Source: RGIG4708 sp045633845
GTDB lineage: Bacteria; Bacillota; Clostridia; UMGS1810
Length of the DNA stretch: 14,138 nt
Assembly: GCA_045633845.1 (NCBI GenBank)
Contig: JAZQZC010000002.1
Span: 1-14,138 of the forward strand
Direction: 5' to 3'
Shown here piece after piece: positions 1-6,090 of the stretch. The translations under genes were made by a program, and so were the position numbers. How positions within the stretch are numbered: position 1 is the first letter of the stretch; the number at the start of each line of letters is the position of its first letter. The notes beneath the pieces were generated by a model. That model did no database searches. It was given only the letters and a program-made list of their open reading frames with translations, and had not been told where the DNA came from.

Positions 1-147
1 TAAAAACCATATCATATGCAGACTCTGTTTTGCACCGATTTTGCCTTGAAGTGAGCGCTTTTTAAGAAATGATGCAATCCGAATACTGCCTTGATAAAAG
101 CTTTACAAACTGTTTTTTTCAGTTGGCGTTTTGGCAGGTGAAATGCC
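1..147. other. Intergenic stretch, no gene recognised
   Basis: I see no supported gene here. A short open stretch in frame 3 ends at a TAA at 63-65 and could be the tail of an upstream gene, but it is too short to judge. A small inverted repeat, AACTG at 108-112 and CAGTT at 120-124, flanks a run of seven T. It lacks the GC-rich stem expected of a terminator. Confidence 0.5.
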
Positions 148-196
148 GTGACAAAGGGGGATGTTCCTTTGCAAAAGGTGCGTCCCCCTTTGTCAC
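148..196 (+). repeat. REP-like hairpin repeat, copy R1
   Basis: This is an imperfect palindrome with 14-bp arms, GTGACAAAGGGGGA at 148-161 and its complement TCCCCCTTTGTCAC at 183-196. Between the arms is an unpaired internal loop (TGTT on the left, TGCG on the right) and a tip stem CCTTT-GCA-AAAGG. The same polar design recurs at 220-267, 6091-6139, 13550-13614, 13627-13670, 13715-13758 and 13777-13835. The design resembles REP elements mobilised by Y1/RAYT transposases, but no such transposase is in the window, so that relationship is inference. Confidence 0.85.
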
Positions 197-206
197 CTGT
201 AAAGTA

Positions 207-279
207 GCTAAAATGCATATGACAAATGAGGACACACGTTCTTCGTGACGAATGTCCCCATTTGTTACAGCATTTTAGC
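207..279 (-). repeat. REP-like hairpin repeat, copy R2, inverted orientation
   Basis: The core (220-267) is the R1-type element in the opposite orientation: read on the minus strand it runs GGGGACATTC, a tip, then GTGTGTCCTC. The tip stem is TTCG-TGA-CGAA. Outside the core is an extra perfect 10-bp inverted repeat, GCTAAAATGC at 207-216 and GCATTTTAGC at 270-279, which is not shared with other copies. R1 and R2 together form an inverted pair like a BIME. They lie upstream of the promoter of the pseudouridine synthase gene. Confidence 0.8.
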
Positions 280-314
280 GCAACCACGGCGAAAAAATTT
301 CGACGGCTTTGCGC
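278..314. repeat. Imperfect hairpin next to R2
   Basis: The outer arms are GCGCAA at 278-283 and TTGCGC at 309-314; the inner arms are CGAAA at 290-294 and TTTCG at 298-302, with mismatches between. It overlaps the end of the R2 outer arm. No T-run follows, so a terminator role is not supported. The function is unknown. Confidence 0.35.
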
Positions 315-464
315 GTGCCAACAAAACGACAAATGAAAAAATACAGTTTGTTAAGTTTTTTGAACGCAGTTTGCGGATTGCAGCATTTCGATTAAAATTT
401 ATCCTTTATAAAACTTATCTTATCACGATTTTAAAAAATTTTCAATATTTTTTGGTGTAAATTA

Positions 465-493
465 TTGTAATTTACAAAATTTTGGGTTATAAT
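465..493 (+). promoter_or_regulatory. Sigma-A promoter of the pseudouridine synthase gene
   Basis: The -35 box TTGTAA is at 465-470 and a consensus -10 box TATAAT at 488-493, with an ideal 17-nt spacer. The expected transcript starts near 500 and meets the ribosome binding site GGGGGAGG at 513-520. The surrounding AT-rich DNA fits a strong vegetative promoter. Confidence 0.75.
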
Positions 494-529
494 ATAAAAG
501 AATATTTATAATGGGGGAGGATTTTGGAT

Positions 530-1246
530 ATGGAAAATGAAATGCGGCTTCAAAAATATATGGCACAATGCAATATCGCCTCCCGCCGAAGCTGCGAAAA
601 ACTGATACTCGATGGCAGAGTAAAGGTTAACGGCAAGGTCGTTACAGAGCTCGGCACAAAGGTAACGGACACCGATGTTGTTGAGCTTGATGGACAAGTT
701 GTAACCGAAGAAAAAAAGAAGTACTATATAATGCTCAACAAGCCCGAGGGCTTTGTTACCACCGCAAGCGATGAAGAGGGCAGAAGCACAGTGCTCGACC
801 TTGTTGACGACATATCGGCAAGAGTTTACCCTGTGGGCAGGCTCGATATTAACACCGAGGGGCTGCTGCTCCTTACCAACGATGGCGATTTTACTCAAAA
901 AATTACACACCCAAAGCACAAGCTGCAAAAGGTGTACAGGGCAGTTGTTTCGGGCATACCAAATCATTTTGAAATAGAAAAACTGGAGCGCGGTGTGTAT
1001 ATAGACGGCAAAAAAACAGCTCCCGCCAAGGCACAGCTCATATCGGCAGACAAATCAAATGCACTTGTAGAGCTTACTATTCACGAAGGGCGCAACAGGC
1101 AGGTGCGCAAAATGTTTGAGGCAATAGGATACAAGGTAATATATCTTAAAAGAGTTGCAATAGGAAATATTGTGCTTGGTAATCTGCCTCTTGGCAAATG
1201 GCGTCATTTAAACCCTAATGAGGTTAAGTATTTAATGGGTAAATAG
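530..1246 (+). CDS. rRNA pseudouridine synthase, RsuA/RluB/RluE/RluF family
   Basis: This 238-aa protein isomerises a specific uridine of ribosomal RNA to pseudouridine in the cytoplasm. Residues about 5-50 form an S4 RNA-binding domain (MRLQKYMAQ followed by ASRRSCEKLI), typical of the family. The catalytic domain follows, with the signature GRLDINTEGLLLLTNDG; D106 is the expected nucleophile. Near the C-terminus is the conserved block EGRNRQVRKMF. The length matches RluB-like enzymes of Firmicutes. I chose ATG at 530 because it lies 9 nt from the ribosome binding site at 513-520; TTG at 524 is too close and ATG at 542 too far. Its own promoter is at 465-493. The decarboxylase operon starts 80 nt downstream and may receive read-through. 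The exact target (16S U516 for RsuA or 23S helix 89/93 for RluB) cannot be told from sequence alone. Confidence 0.93.
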   Translation: MENEMRLQKYMAQCNIASRRSCEKLILDGRVKVNGKVVTELGTKVTDTDVVELDGQVVTEEKKKYYIMLNKPEGFVTTASDEEGRSTVLDLVDDISARVYPVGRLDINTEGLLLLTNDGDFTQKITHPKHKLQKVYRAVVSGIPNHFEIEKLERGVYIDGKKTAPAKAQLISADKSNALVELTIHEGRNRQVRKMFEAIGYKVIYLKRVAIGNIVLGNLPLGKWRHLNPNEVKYLMGK

Positions 1247-1253
1247 TGTTGAT

Positions 1254-1274
1254 AAAAATGTATGTAACATTTTT
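1254..1274 (+). terminator. Weak A/T-rich stem-loop after the pseudouridine synthase gene
   Basis: AAAAATGT at 1254-1261 can pair with ACATTTTT at 1267-1274 across a 5-nt loop, ending in five T. The stem is mostly A-T, so termination would be inefficient at best. A competing pairing, TATGTAA at 1261-1267 with TTACATA at 1273-1279, overlaps it. It may allow partial read-through into the decarboxylase operon. Confidence 0.4.
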
Positions 1275-1326
1275 ACATAGATAAAATATTAAAATAAACA
1301 TCATATTTTTGAAGGGAGGCTTACAA

Positions 1327-1605
1327 ATGGGAGTTTCAAACGGATTAGTTATTGCACTTGGATTGGGTATAGTGTTTATCGGTCTTATAGCCATAGTTGC
1401 AATATGCTACATTATGGGCTTTTTGTGCAAAACGTTTATTAAGCAAGAGCAAAAAAAACCTGCAGTTGCACCGGTTGCGGCAAATAGCGCAAGCGCACCG
1501 ATAGCAAACAAGCAGGAGATTATTGCCGGAGTTTGTGCAGTCATTGCAGAAGAACTCGGCACAGATGTGTCAAACATCAGAGTAACATCCTTTAAAAGAG
1601 TATAA
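1327..1605 (+). CDS. oadG: Na+-translocating decarboxylase, gamma subunit (OadG-like)
   Basis: This 92-aa protein matches the gamma subunit of sodium-pump decarboxylases, which anchors and helps assemble the alpha and beta subunits at the membrane. Residues about 6-38 form one hydrophobic membrane segment rich in Gly, Ile and Val. An Ala/Pro-rich linker with several Lys residues follows (about 45-65). The C-terminal tail (KQEIIAGVCAVIAEELGT, then IRVTSFKR) is the conserved end of the OadG family. I chose ATG at 1327 because the ribosome binding site GGGAGG lies at 1314-1319; an upstream TTG at 1309 would overlap that site. It is the first gene of the operon gamma, biotin carrier, beta, alpha. 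No convincing promoter is visible in the 80-nt gap before it, so it may share the upstream transcript or use a weak promoter. Confidence 0.88.
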   Translation: MGVSNGLVIALGLGIVFIGLIAIVAICYIMGFLCKTFIKQEQKKPAVAPVAANSASAPIANKQEIIAGVCAVIAEELGTDVSNIRVTSFKRV

Positions 1606-1613
1606 TTAAAAAA

Positions 1614-1628
1614 GTGGGCAGCGCCCAC
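1614..1628. promoter_or_regulatory. Intercistronic GC-rich hairpin between gamma and biotin-carrier genes
   Basis: GTGGGC at 1614-1619 pairs perfectly with GCCCAC at 1623-1628 around AGC. On the plus strand no T-run follows, so it does not look like a terminator in the direction of the operon. A second inverted repeat, TTCGCG at 1635-1640 with CGCGAA at 1667-1672, lies in the same gap. These may act as mRNA stabilising or processing structures (inference). Confidence 0.5.
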
Positions 1629-1723
1629 ACCCAATTCGCGAGCCAAGTTTGATTTTCATCTAATCCCGCGAACAAAAAAACGCAATTTCTTGTACAGTAA
1701 AAAATGAAAAGAGGTAAATAATT

Positions 1724-2086
1724 ATGAAAAACTATAAAGTAAATGTAAATGGAACAGAATACGCAATTTCTATTGAGCTTATCAGCGAAGAAGAAGCAAA
1801 AGCAGCACAGACAGCAGCCCCAGCAGCAGCTCCTGCAGCTCCTGCAGCACAGGCAGCCGCACAGGCTGGCGAAGGCGAACAGGTTAACTCTCCAATGCCC
1901 GGAACAATCCTCTCTGTTAATGTAAAAGAAGGCGATGCTGTTAAAGCAGGTCAGGTTCTTATGATACTTGAAGCTATGAAAATGGAAAACGAAATTATGG
2001 CAGGTGTTGACGGCACAGTTACATCTGTATGCGTAGCACAGGGCGCAACTGTTGAAACAGGCGCAGTTCTTTGCACAATTAAATAA
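1724..2086 (+). CDS. Biotin carboxyl carrier subunit of the decarboxylase
   Basis: This 120-aa protein carries the biotin that moves CO2 from the alpha-subunit carboxyltransferase to the membrane beta subunit. Residues about 1-25 form a short N-terminal part. An Ala/Pro-rich flexible linker follows (about 26-48), then a biotinyl/lipoyl domain (about 52-120). The biotinylation motif EAMKMENE is present with K86 as the expected modified lysine, and the family motif SPMPGTIL precedes it. ATG at 1724 follows the ribosome binding site GAGG at 1711-1714. In enterobacterial OadA this domain is the C-terminus of the alpha subunit. Here it is a separate gene, as in GcdC/MmdC-type systems, and the alpha subunit at 3850 correspondingly lacks it. 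A biotin protein ligase encoded elsewhere would be required. Confidence 0.93.
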   Translation: MKNYKVNVNGTEYAISIELISEEEAKAAQTAAPAAAPAAPAAQAAAQAGEGEQVNSPMPGTILSVNVKEGDAVKAGQVLMILEAMKMENEIMAGVDGTVTSVCVAQGATVETGAVLCTIK

Positions 2087-2109
2087 GGGGACACCCTTTC
2101 TACATCAAC

Positions 2110-2126
2110 ATTGGTAAGCTACCAAT
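2110..2126 (+). promoter_or_regulatory. Intercistronic hairpin before the beta-subunit gene
   Basis: ATTGGTA at 2110-2116 pairs perfectly with TACCAAT at 2120-2126 around AGC, the same loop triplet as the hairpin at 1614-1628. It ends 6 nt before the ribosome binding site at 2133-2138 and could affect mRNA stability or translation of the beta subunit (inference). Confidence 0.45.
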
Positions 2127-2147
2127 TTAGCGAAAGGAATGGAAATA

Positions 2148-3809
2148 ATGAAAAAAAGAATATTTGCCGCTCTCCTTATGATGCTTGTTGTTATCAGCGT
2201 TACATATTCGGGCTTTGCTATGAGCGTAGTTTCTGAAGATGAAAGCGCCGTAATTGTAAAAAGCACAGCATATAATGACGAAGAGCAAACAATTACAGTT
2301 ATACTGGCAAATGTATCATCCGATACAATCTACAATGCAGGTCTTGTACTTGATTCCACAGAGTCGGTCACTCAGTCAGGTATAGAATTTAAAGAATTTG
2401 TTCAGTTTGTACAAACAGGCGAAATTGCCCCCGGCGGTGAAAAAACCATCGTGTACAACGCAGCAATTCCAAACTATGACCCAAATCAAAAAATGCCGGT
2501 GCTTTTTGCACAGATTCAGTATATCAAAACCTCTGATAAAATAGATGCAGCATCATCAATGATGGGATATTCGGAGGACGATGTATATACACTTGATATT
2601 CCCGACCTTCTCAATGGTGAAGATGTATCCGCATTGGATGCAATAAAGAACTTTATCGGTCAGACAGGATTTTTGGGTCTTGGCAACTGGAAAACCGTTT
2701 TGATGCTTGCTATTGCATGTGTACTCTTGTATCTTGGTATTGTTAAGCAGTTTGAACCGCTCCTTCTTGTGCCAATCGCATTTGGTATGTTTTTAACAAA
2801 TTTGCCCGGTGCAGATATGTTCCACGAAGCTCTCTTTGCAGACGGTCACGTTCACTGGGAAATGTTTGGTGCGGCAAACGGTGTTACACCTGGTCTTCTT
2901 GACTATTTGTACCTTGGTGTAAAGCTTGGTATTTACCCTTGCCTTATATTTTTGGGCGTAGGTGCAATGACCGACTTTGCTCCGCTTATTGCTAACCCAA
3001 AGAGCCTGCTCCTTGGTGCAGCGGCACAGCTTGGTATATTTGTAACATACATTAGCGCAAGAGTGTTTTTTGGATTTACAGGCGCAGAGGCAGCATCTAC
3101 AGGTATAATCGGCGGTGCAGACGGCCCCACAGCTATTTTTGTAACAACAAAGCTTGCTCCGCATCTTCTAGGACCTATCGCAGTTGCTGCATATTCATAT
3201 ATGGCGCTGGTGCCTGTAATTCAGCCCCCTATTATGAAGCTGCTCACAACCAAAAAAGAACGTCAGATTGTTATGAAGCCTCTCCGTGAAGTTTCAAAGA
3301 CAGAAAAAATCATATTCCCGATTGTTGTTACAGGCTTTGTGGCACTTCTTGTACCATCGGCAACTCCGCTTGTAGGCAGCCTTATGCTTGGTAACCTTGC
3401 AAAAGAAAGCGGTGTAATGGAAAGACTTTCAAAAACAATGCAAAACGAGCTTATGAATATTGTAACAATATTCCTTGGTATTACAGTTGGTGCTACAGCT
3501 ACTGCAGAAGCATTCCTCAACTTTAAAACAATATCAATTATTGTAATTGGTGTTGTTGCATTTGGTATGGGTACAGCAGGCGGCATACTTCTTGCTAAGT
3601 TTATGAACCTGTTCCTTAAAACAAAAATCAACCCGCTTATCGGTTCGGCAGGTGTTTCGGCAGTACCAATGGCAGCACGTGTATCGCAGTCTGTGGGACA
3701 GAAAGAAAATCCCAAAAACTTCCTTCTTATGCACGCAATGGGGCCAAACGTTGCAGGTGTTATAGGCTCTGCTATTGCAGCAGGTGTGCTTCTTGCACTG
3801 TTTGGTTGA
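2148..3809 (+). CDS. oadB: Na+-translocating decarboxylase, beta subunit (OadB-like) with an extracytoplasmic N-terminal domain
   Basis: This 553-aa integral membrane protein is the catalytic decarboxylase and Na+ channel part of the complex: it removes CO2 from carboxybiotin and exports Na+. The C-terminal part, from about residue 165, is polytopic. It carries the family hallmark GGADGPTAIF with D325, an acidic residue implicated in Na+ and proton handling in OadB, followed by VPVIQPPIMKLL. The last ~390 residues are about the normal length of the beta-subunit core. Unusually, it begins with a signal-peptide-like segment (residues 1-24) and about 130 hydrophilic residues predicted outside the cell, looking like a beta-rich FxLYD or Ig-like domain. 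I chose ATG at 2148, 9 nt from AAAGGA at 2133-2138; ATG at 2139 abuts that site. Alternative substrates such as glutaconyl-CoA or methylmalonyl-CoA are set by the alpha subunit. Confidence 0.92.
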   Translation: MKKRIFAALLMMLVVISVTYSGFAMSVVSEDESAVIVKSTAYNDEEQTITVILANVSSDTIYNAGLVLDSTESVTQSGIEFKEFVQFVQTGEIAPGGEKTIVYNAAIPNYDPNQKMPVLFAQIQYIKTSDKIDAASSMMGYSEDDVYTLDIPDLLNGEDVSALDAIKNFIGQTGFLGLGNWKTVLMLAIACVLLYLGIVKQFEPLLLVPIAFGMFLTNLPGADMFHEALFADGHVHWEMFGAANGVTPGLLDYLYLGVKLGIYPCLIFLGVGAMTDFAPLIANPKSLLLGAAAQLGIFVTYISARVFFGFTGAEAASTGIIGGADGPTAIFVTTKLAPHLLGPIAVAAYSYMALVPVIQPPIMKLLTTKKERQIVMKPLREVSKTEKIIFPIVVTGFVALLVPSATPLVGSLMLGNLAKESGVMERLSKTMQNELMNIVTIFLGITVGATATAEAFLNFKTISIIVIGVVAFGMGTAGGILLAKFMNLFLKTKINPLIGSAGVSAVPMAARVSQSVGQKENPKNFLLMHAMGPNVAGVIGSAIAAGVLLALFG

Positions 3810-3849
3810 TAATTAATTGATTGATAATTAAAACGAAAGGAATGATATT

Positions 3850-5250
3850 ATGTCAAAGTTGTTAATAACAGATACCATACTTCGTGATGCGCATCAGTCA
3901 CAGGCTGCAACACGAATGAAAATCGAAGATATGATTCCTGCCCTCGACAAGCTGGACAAAATAGGCTACTATTCACTGGAGTGCTGGGGCGGTGCAACCT
4001 TTGATTCATGTATGAGATTTTTAAACGAAGACCCATGGGAAAGACTTCGTACAATAAAAGCACATACTCCAAACACAAAGCTGCAAATGCTTTTCCGCGG
4101 ACAGAATATCCTCGGCTACAAGCACTATGCAGATGATGTTGTTGAAGCTTTCTGCAAAAAATCTATCGAAAACGGTATAGATATTGTAAGAGTATTTGAT
4201 GCTCTCAACGACCCTCGAAACCTCGAGGCTGCAATTAAGTATGTAAAAGAATACGGCGGCATTTGCGAAGCTGCAATCAGCTACACAACAAGCCCAGTTC
4301 ACAACGAGGATTACTTTGTAAAGCTTGCCGAAACACTGGTTAAAATGGGTGCTGATAACATCTGTATTAAAGATATGGCAAACCTGCTTTTGCCATACGA
4401 TGCATACAGCCTTGTTAAAAAGCTCAAAGCAAACCTTGATGTGCCGATTCACCTTCATACTCATAACACATCAGGTACAGGCGATATGACCAACCTTATG
4501 GCTGCTCAGGCAGGCGTAGACATTGTTGACTGTGCTCTTTCGCCAATGGCTAATGGTACAAGCCAGCCTGCAACAGAATCACTTGTTGCAACTCTCAAAG
4601 GCACCGAAAGAGATACAGGCCTTGACCTTGAAGCACTCAGCGATGTTGCAAGCCACTTTCGTGGTATTGCAAAAGAGCTGGAGCAGAGAGGCAATCTTGA
4701 CCCACAGGTGCTTCATGTTGATACAAATACACTTTTGTATCAGGTGCCTGGCGGTATGCTTTCAAACCTTATTTCACAGCTCAAGCAGGCTAACGCAGAG
4801 GACAAATACTACGAAGTGCTTGCAGAGGTTCCGAGAGTTCGTAAAGACTTCGGTTATCCTCCGCTCGTTACACCAACAAGCCAGATTGTAGGTACACAGG
4901 CAGTGCTTAATGTACTCTCGGGCGAAAGATACAAAATGGTAACCAAAGAATCTAAGGGTATGCTCCGTGGTGAATATGGTCAGCTCCCTGCCGAGGTTAA
5001 TGAGGAGGTACGCAAAAAGGCAATAGGCGATGACGAGGTTATCACCTGCCGTCCTGCCGACCTTTTGCAGCCTGAGCTTGAAAAATACAGAGAAGAAGCA
5101 AAAGATATGGCAAAATGTGAAGAGGACGTTTTGAGCTATGCTCTGTTCCCGCAGGTTGCACAAAAATTCTTTGAAGCAAGAGACAATAAGAAGGCAGCTC
5201 CTGCAAATGACAACAGCGTAAGAACAATTTACGTTCAGGATTTATCATAA
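3850..5250 (+). CDS. oadA: Oxaloacetate decarboxylase alpha subunit (carboxyltransferase), lacking a biotinyl domain
   Basis: This 466-aa cytoplasmic protein is a carboxyltransferase of the OadA / pyruvate carboxylase subunit B family, moving the carboxyl group of oxaloacetate to biotin. The TIM-barrel motifs are complete: TDTILRDAHQS near the N-terminus (D13), ICIKDMANLL (K174, the carboxylated or CO2-shuttling lysine) and HLHTHNTSG (H203 and H205, metal ligands). The spacing between these residues equals that in the Klebsiella OadA reference (D17, K178, H207, H209). The C-terminal PYC-OADA-like region runs to about residue 440, and the protein stops after a short Lys/Ala-rich tail instead of continuing into a biotinyl domain, which is encoded at 1724. 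ATG at 3850 follows AAAGGA at 3836-3841. It is the last gene of the operon, followed by a strong terminator. A transcarboxylase 5S-like or pyruvate carboxylase role is possible, but the linked beta and gamma genes favour a sodium pump. Confidence 0.93.
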   Translation: MSKLLITDTILRDAHQSQAATRMKIEDMIPALDKLDKIGYYSLECWGGATFDSCMRFLNEDPWERLRTIKAHTPNTKLQMLFRGQNILGYKHYADDVVEAFCKKSIENGIDIVRVFDALNDPRNLEAAIKYVKEYGGICEAAISYTTSPVHNEDYFVKLAETLVKMGADNICIKDMANLLLPYDAYSLVKKLKANLDVPIHLHTHNTSGTGDMTNLMAAQAGVDIVDCALSPMANGTSQPATESLVATLKGTERDTGLDLEALSDVASHFRGIAKELEQRGNLDPQVLHVDTNTLLYQVPGGMLSNLISQLKQANAEDKYYEVLAEVPRVRKDFGYPPLVTPTSQIVGTQAVLNVLSGERYKMVTKESKGMLRGEYGQLPAEVNEEVRKKAIGDDEVITCRPADLLQPELEKYREEAKDMAKCEEDVLSYALFPQVAQKFFEARDNKKAAPANDNSVRTIYVQDLS

Positions 5251-5264
5251 TTTAATAAAACTAT

Positions 5265-5303
5265 AAAAATACACGCACGAGTTTATTCTGTGCGTGTATT
5301 TTT
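5265..5303 (+). terminator. Rho-independent terminator of the decarboxylase operon
   Basis: A perfect 14-bp stem is formed by AAAAATACACGCAC at 5265-5278 and GTGCGTGTATTTTT at 5290-5303 with an 11-nt loop. The 3' arm ends in a run of T. The stem starts 14 nt after the stop codon of the alpha-subunit gene. It could act in both directions. Confidence 0.9.
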
Positions 5304-5323
5304 GTGTTGATAACTTTTGTGTT

Positions 5324-5427
5324 GGTGCAAAAATTGGGCTCGGGCGGTTCATAATTTGAACAGGGGTGTTCAATAATTGCGCTCGAAGGGTTCAAAATTT
5401 GGGCTTGCACAGGCTCACAATATGGGA
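5324..5427 (+). repeat. Five degenerate ~22-bp tandem repeats (iteron-like)
   Basis: Five units share the pattern GTTCAnAATTTGgGCTcg with variations. The alignable cores start at 5325 (GTGCAAAAATTGG), 5347 (GTTCATAATTTG), 5368 (GTTCAATAATTG), 5390 (GTTCAAAATTTGG) and 5413 (GCTCACAATATGG). The spacings are 22, 21, 22 and 23 bp, about two helical turns, so all units face the same side of the DNA. The array lies between the decarboxylase terminator and an AT-rich tract, about 260 bp upstream of a RepA-like gene. This resembles iterons or a multi-site operator; the function is inferred. Confidence 0.6.
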
Positions 5428-5485
5428 ACAATAAATAAAATATATAAAAATAAATATATTGATTATAAATAATAAATAATTAATA
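5428..5485. other. AT-rich tract next to the iteron-like array
   Basis: This stretch of nearly sixty bases is almost entirely A and T, with AATAAATA-type runs. Next to repeated binding sites it could serve as a DNA unwinding element. It could equally be ordinary AT-rich intergenic DNA. From 5486 to 5584 I see nothing further that I recognise. Confidence 0.45.
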
Positions 5486-5584
5486 ACGCAGTGCTGTTTG
5501 CGATTTGTAAAATACACCGATAATTTTCTGTCGCTCAAAAAATTCATTTTTTTATTTGGGGTTGGCGAAAATTTGTTTTTGTTT

Positions 5585-5593
5585 TGATATCAT
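5585..5593 (+). promoter_or_regulatory. Possible extended -10 promoter of the RepA-like gene
   Basis: TGATATCAT gives an extended -10 (TG, one base, then TATCAT at 5588-5593). No good -35 lies at 17 nt; TTGGCG at 5562-5567 is 20 nt away. The same TGATAT-AT arrangement occurs upstream of the second leader copy at 13977-13985, which supports a shared promoter type. Transcription would begin about at the leader hairpin. Confidence 0.45.
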
Positions 5594-5600
5594 TAAATTA

Positions 5601-5633
5601 TAGCCATTGGAGTATTATACAAACTCCGATTTA
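5601..5633 (+). ncRNA. Conserved leader hairpin, copy A
   Basis: The 5' arm ATTGGAGT (5606-5613) pairs with ACTCCGAT (5623-5630) over 8 bp including one G-U pair, around a 9-nt loop. TAGCC precedes it and TTTA follows. A closely matching element lies at 13998-14030, and the differences inside the stem keep pairing (A-U to G-U and G-C to G-U). A smaller stem CTGA-CTT-TCAG follows at 5639-5649. It lies in the 5' untranslated region of the RepA-like gene. I do not recognise it as a known riboswitch. Confidence 0.55.
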
Positions 5634-5682
5634 AAATACTGACTTTCAGGCGGGTTCGGCTAAACAAAAAGGAGATAATCAA

Positions 5683-6078
5683 ATGAAAAATCACTCAACT
5701 CAAACACATAATTATCAAAATCAGGCAGCAGAATTTGGATATTTTTATTCTTTTATCGAGTCCACACCCGACAAATACTATGCCGTACCCAAGTTTTTGT
5801 TTGACGGCAAATTTGCAAAGCTTTCCTCAAACGCACGGCTTCTTTACGCCCATATGCGCGAAAGGGTTGCGTACTCAATACAAAACAAATGGGAAGACCA
5901 AAATGGCCATGTGTATATATTCTTTACAGTAAAGGAAACTCAAAATCGGCTGCATATATGCAAAAACACTGCCCTAAAGGCACACAAGCAGCTTATTGAA
6001 GCAGGCCTTATAGAAAAGGTGAATTTGTGCTTTGGCAAACCATCGCGTATATACGTTAAAGATTATGTTGGAGACTGA
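5683..6078 (+). CDS. RepA_N-like replication initiator domain protein (single domain)
   Basis: This 131-aa protein resembles the N-terminal domain of RepA_N-family replication initiators of Firmicutes plasmids, a winged-helix DNA-binding fold. The matching blocks are YYAVPKFLF (about 31-39), KLSSNARLLYAHMRERV (about 46-62), NGHVYIFFTVKETQNRLHICKNTA (a helix-turn-helix-like region, about 74-97), then LIEAGLIEKV and GKPSRIYVKDY at the end. Full plasmid RepA proteins are usually about 300 aa or more, so this is either a truncated relic or a stand-alone regulator made of the DNA-binding domain. ATG at 5683 follows AAGGAG at 5669-5674. It has its own leader hairpin at 5601-5633, and an iteron-like array and AT-rich tract upstream. 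A REP-like hairpin follows its stop. It is convergent with galE. Function on the chromosome is unknown. Confidence 0.72.
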   Translation: MKNHSTQTHNYQNQAAEFGYFYSFIESTPDKYYAVPKFLFDGKFAKLSSNARLLYAHMRERVAYSIQNKWEDQNGHVYIFFTVKETQNRLHICKNTALKAHKQLIEAGLIEKVNLCFGKPSRIYVKDYVGD

Positions 6079-6090
6079 AGTAATTTGCGT

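Noticed and set aside
3..65. Possible 3' end of an upstream plus-strand gene in frame 3
   Set aside because: Only about 20 codons before the TAA, with no recognisable family sequence.
542..544. Alternative ATG start for the pseudouridine synthase
   Set aside because: It is 21 nt from the ribosome binding site, whereas ATG at 530 is 9 nt from it.
5305..5313. DnaA box-like TTATCAACA on the minus strand
   Set aside because: One mismatch from consensus and a single copy; too weak to report as a site by itself.
5651..5660. tRNA T-arm-like GGTTCG
   Set aside because: No acceptor, D or anticodon arm can be folded around it.
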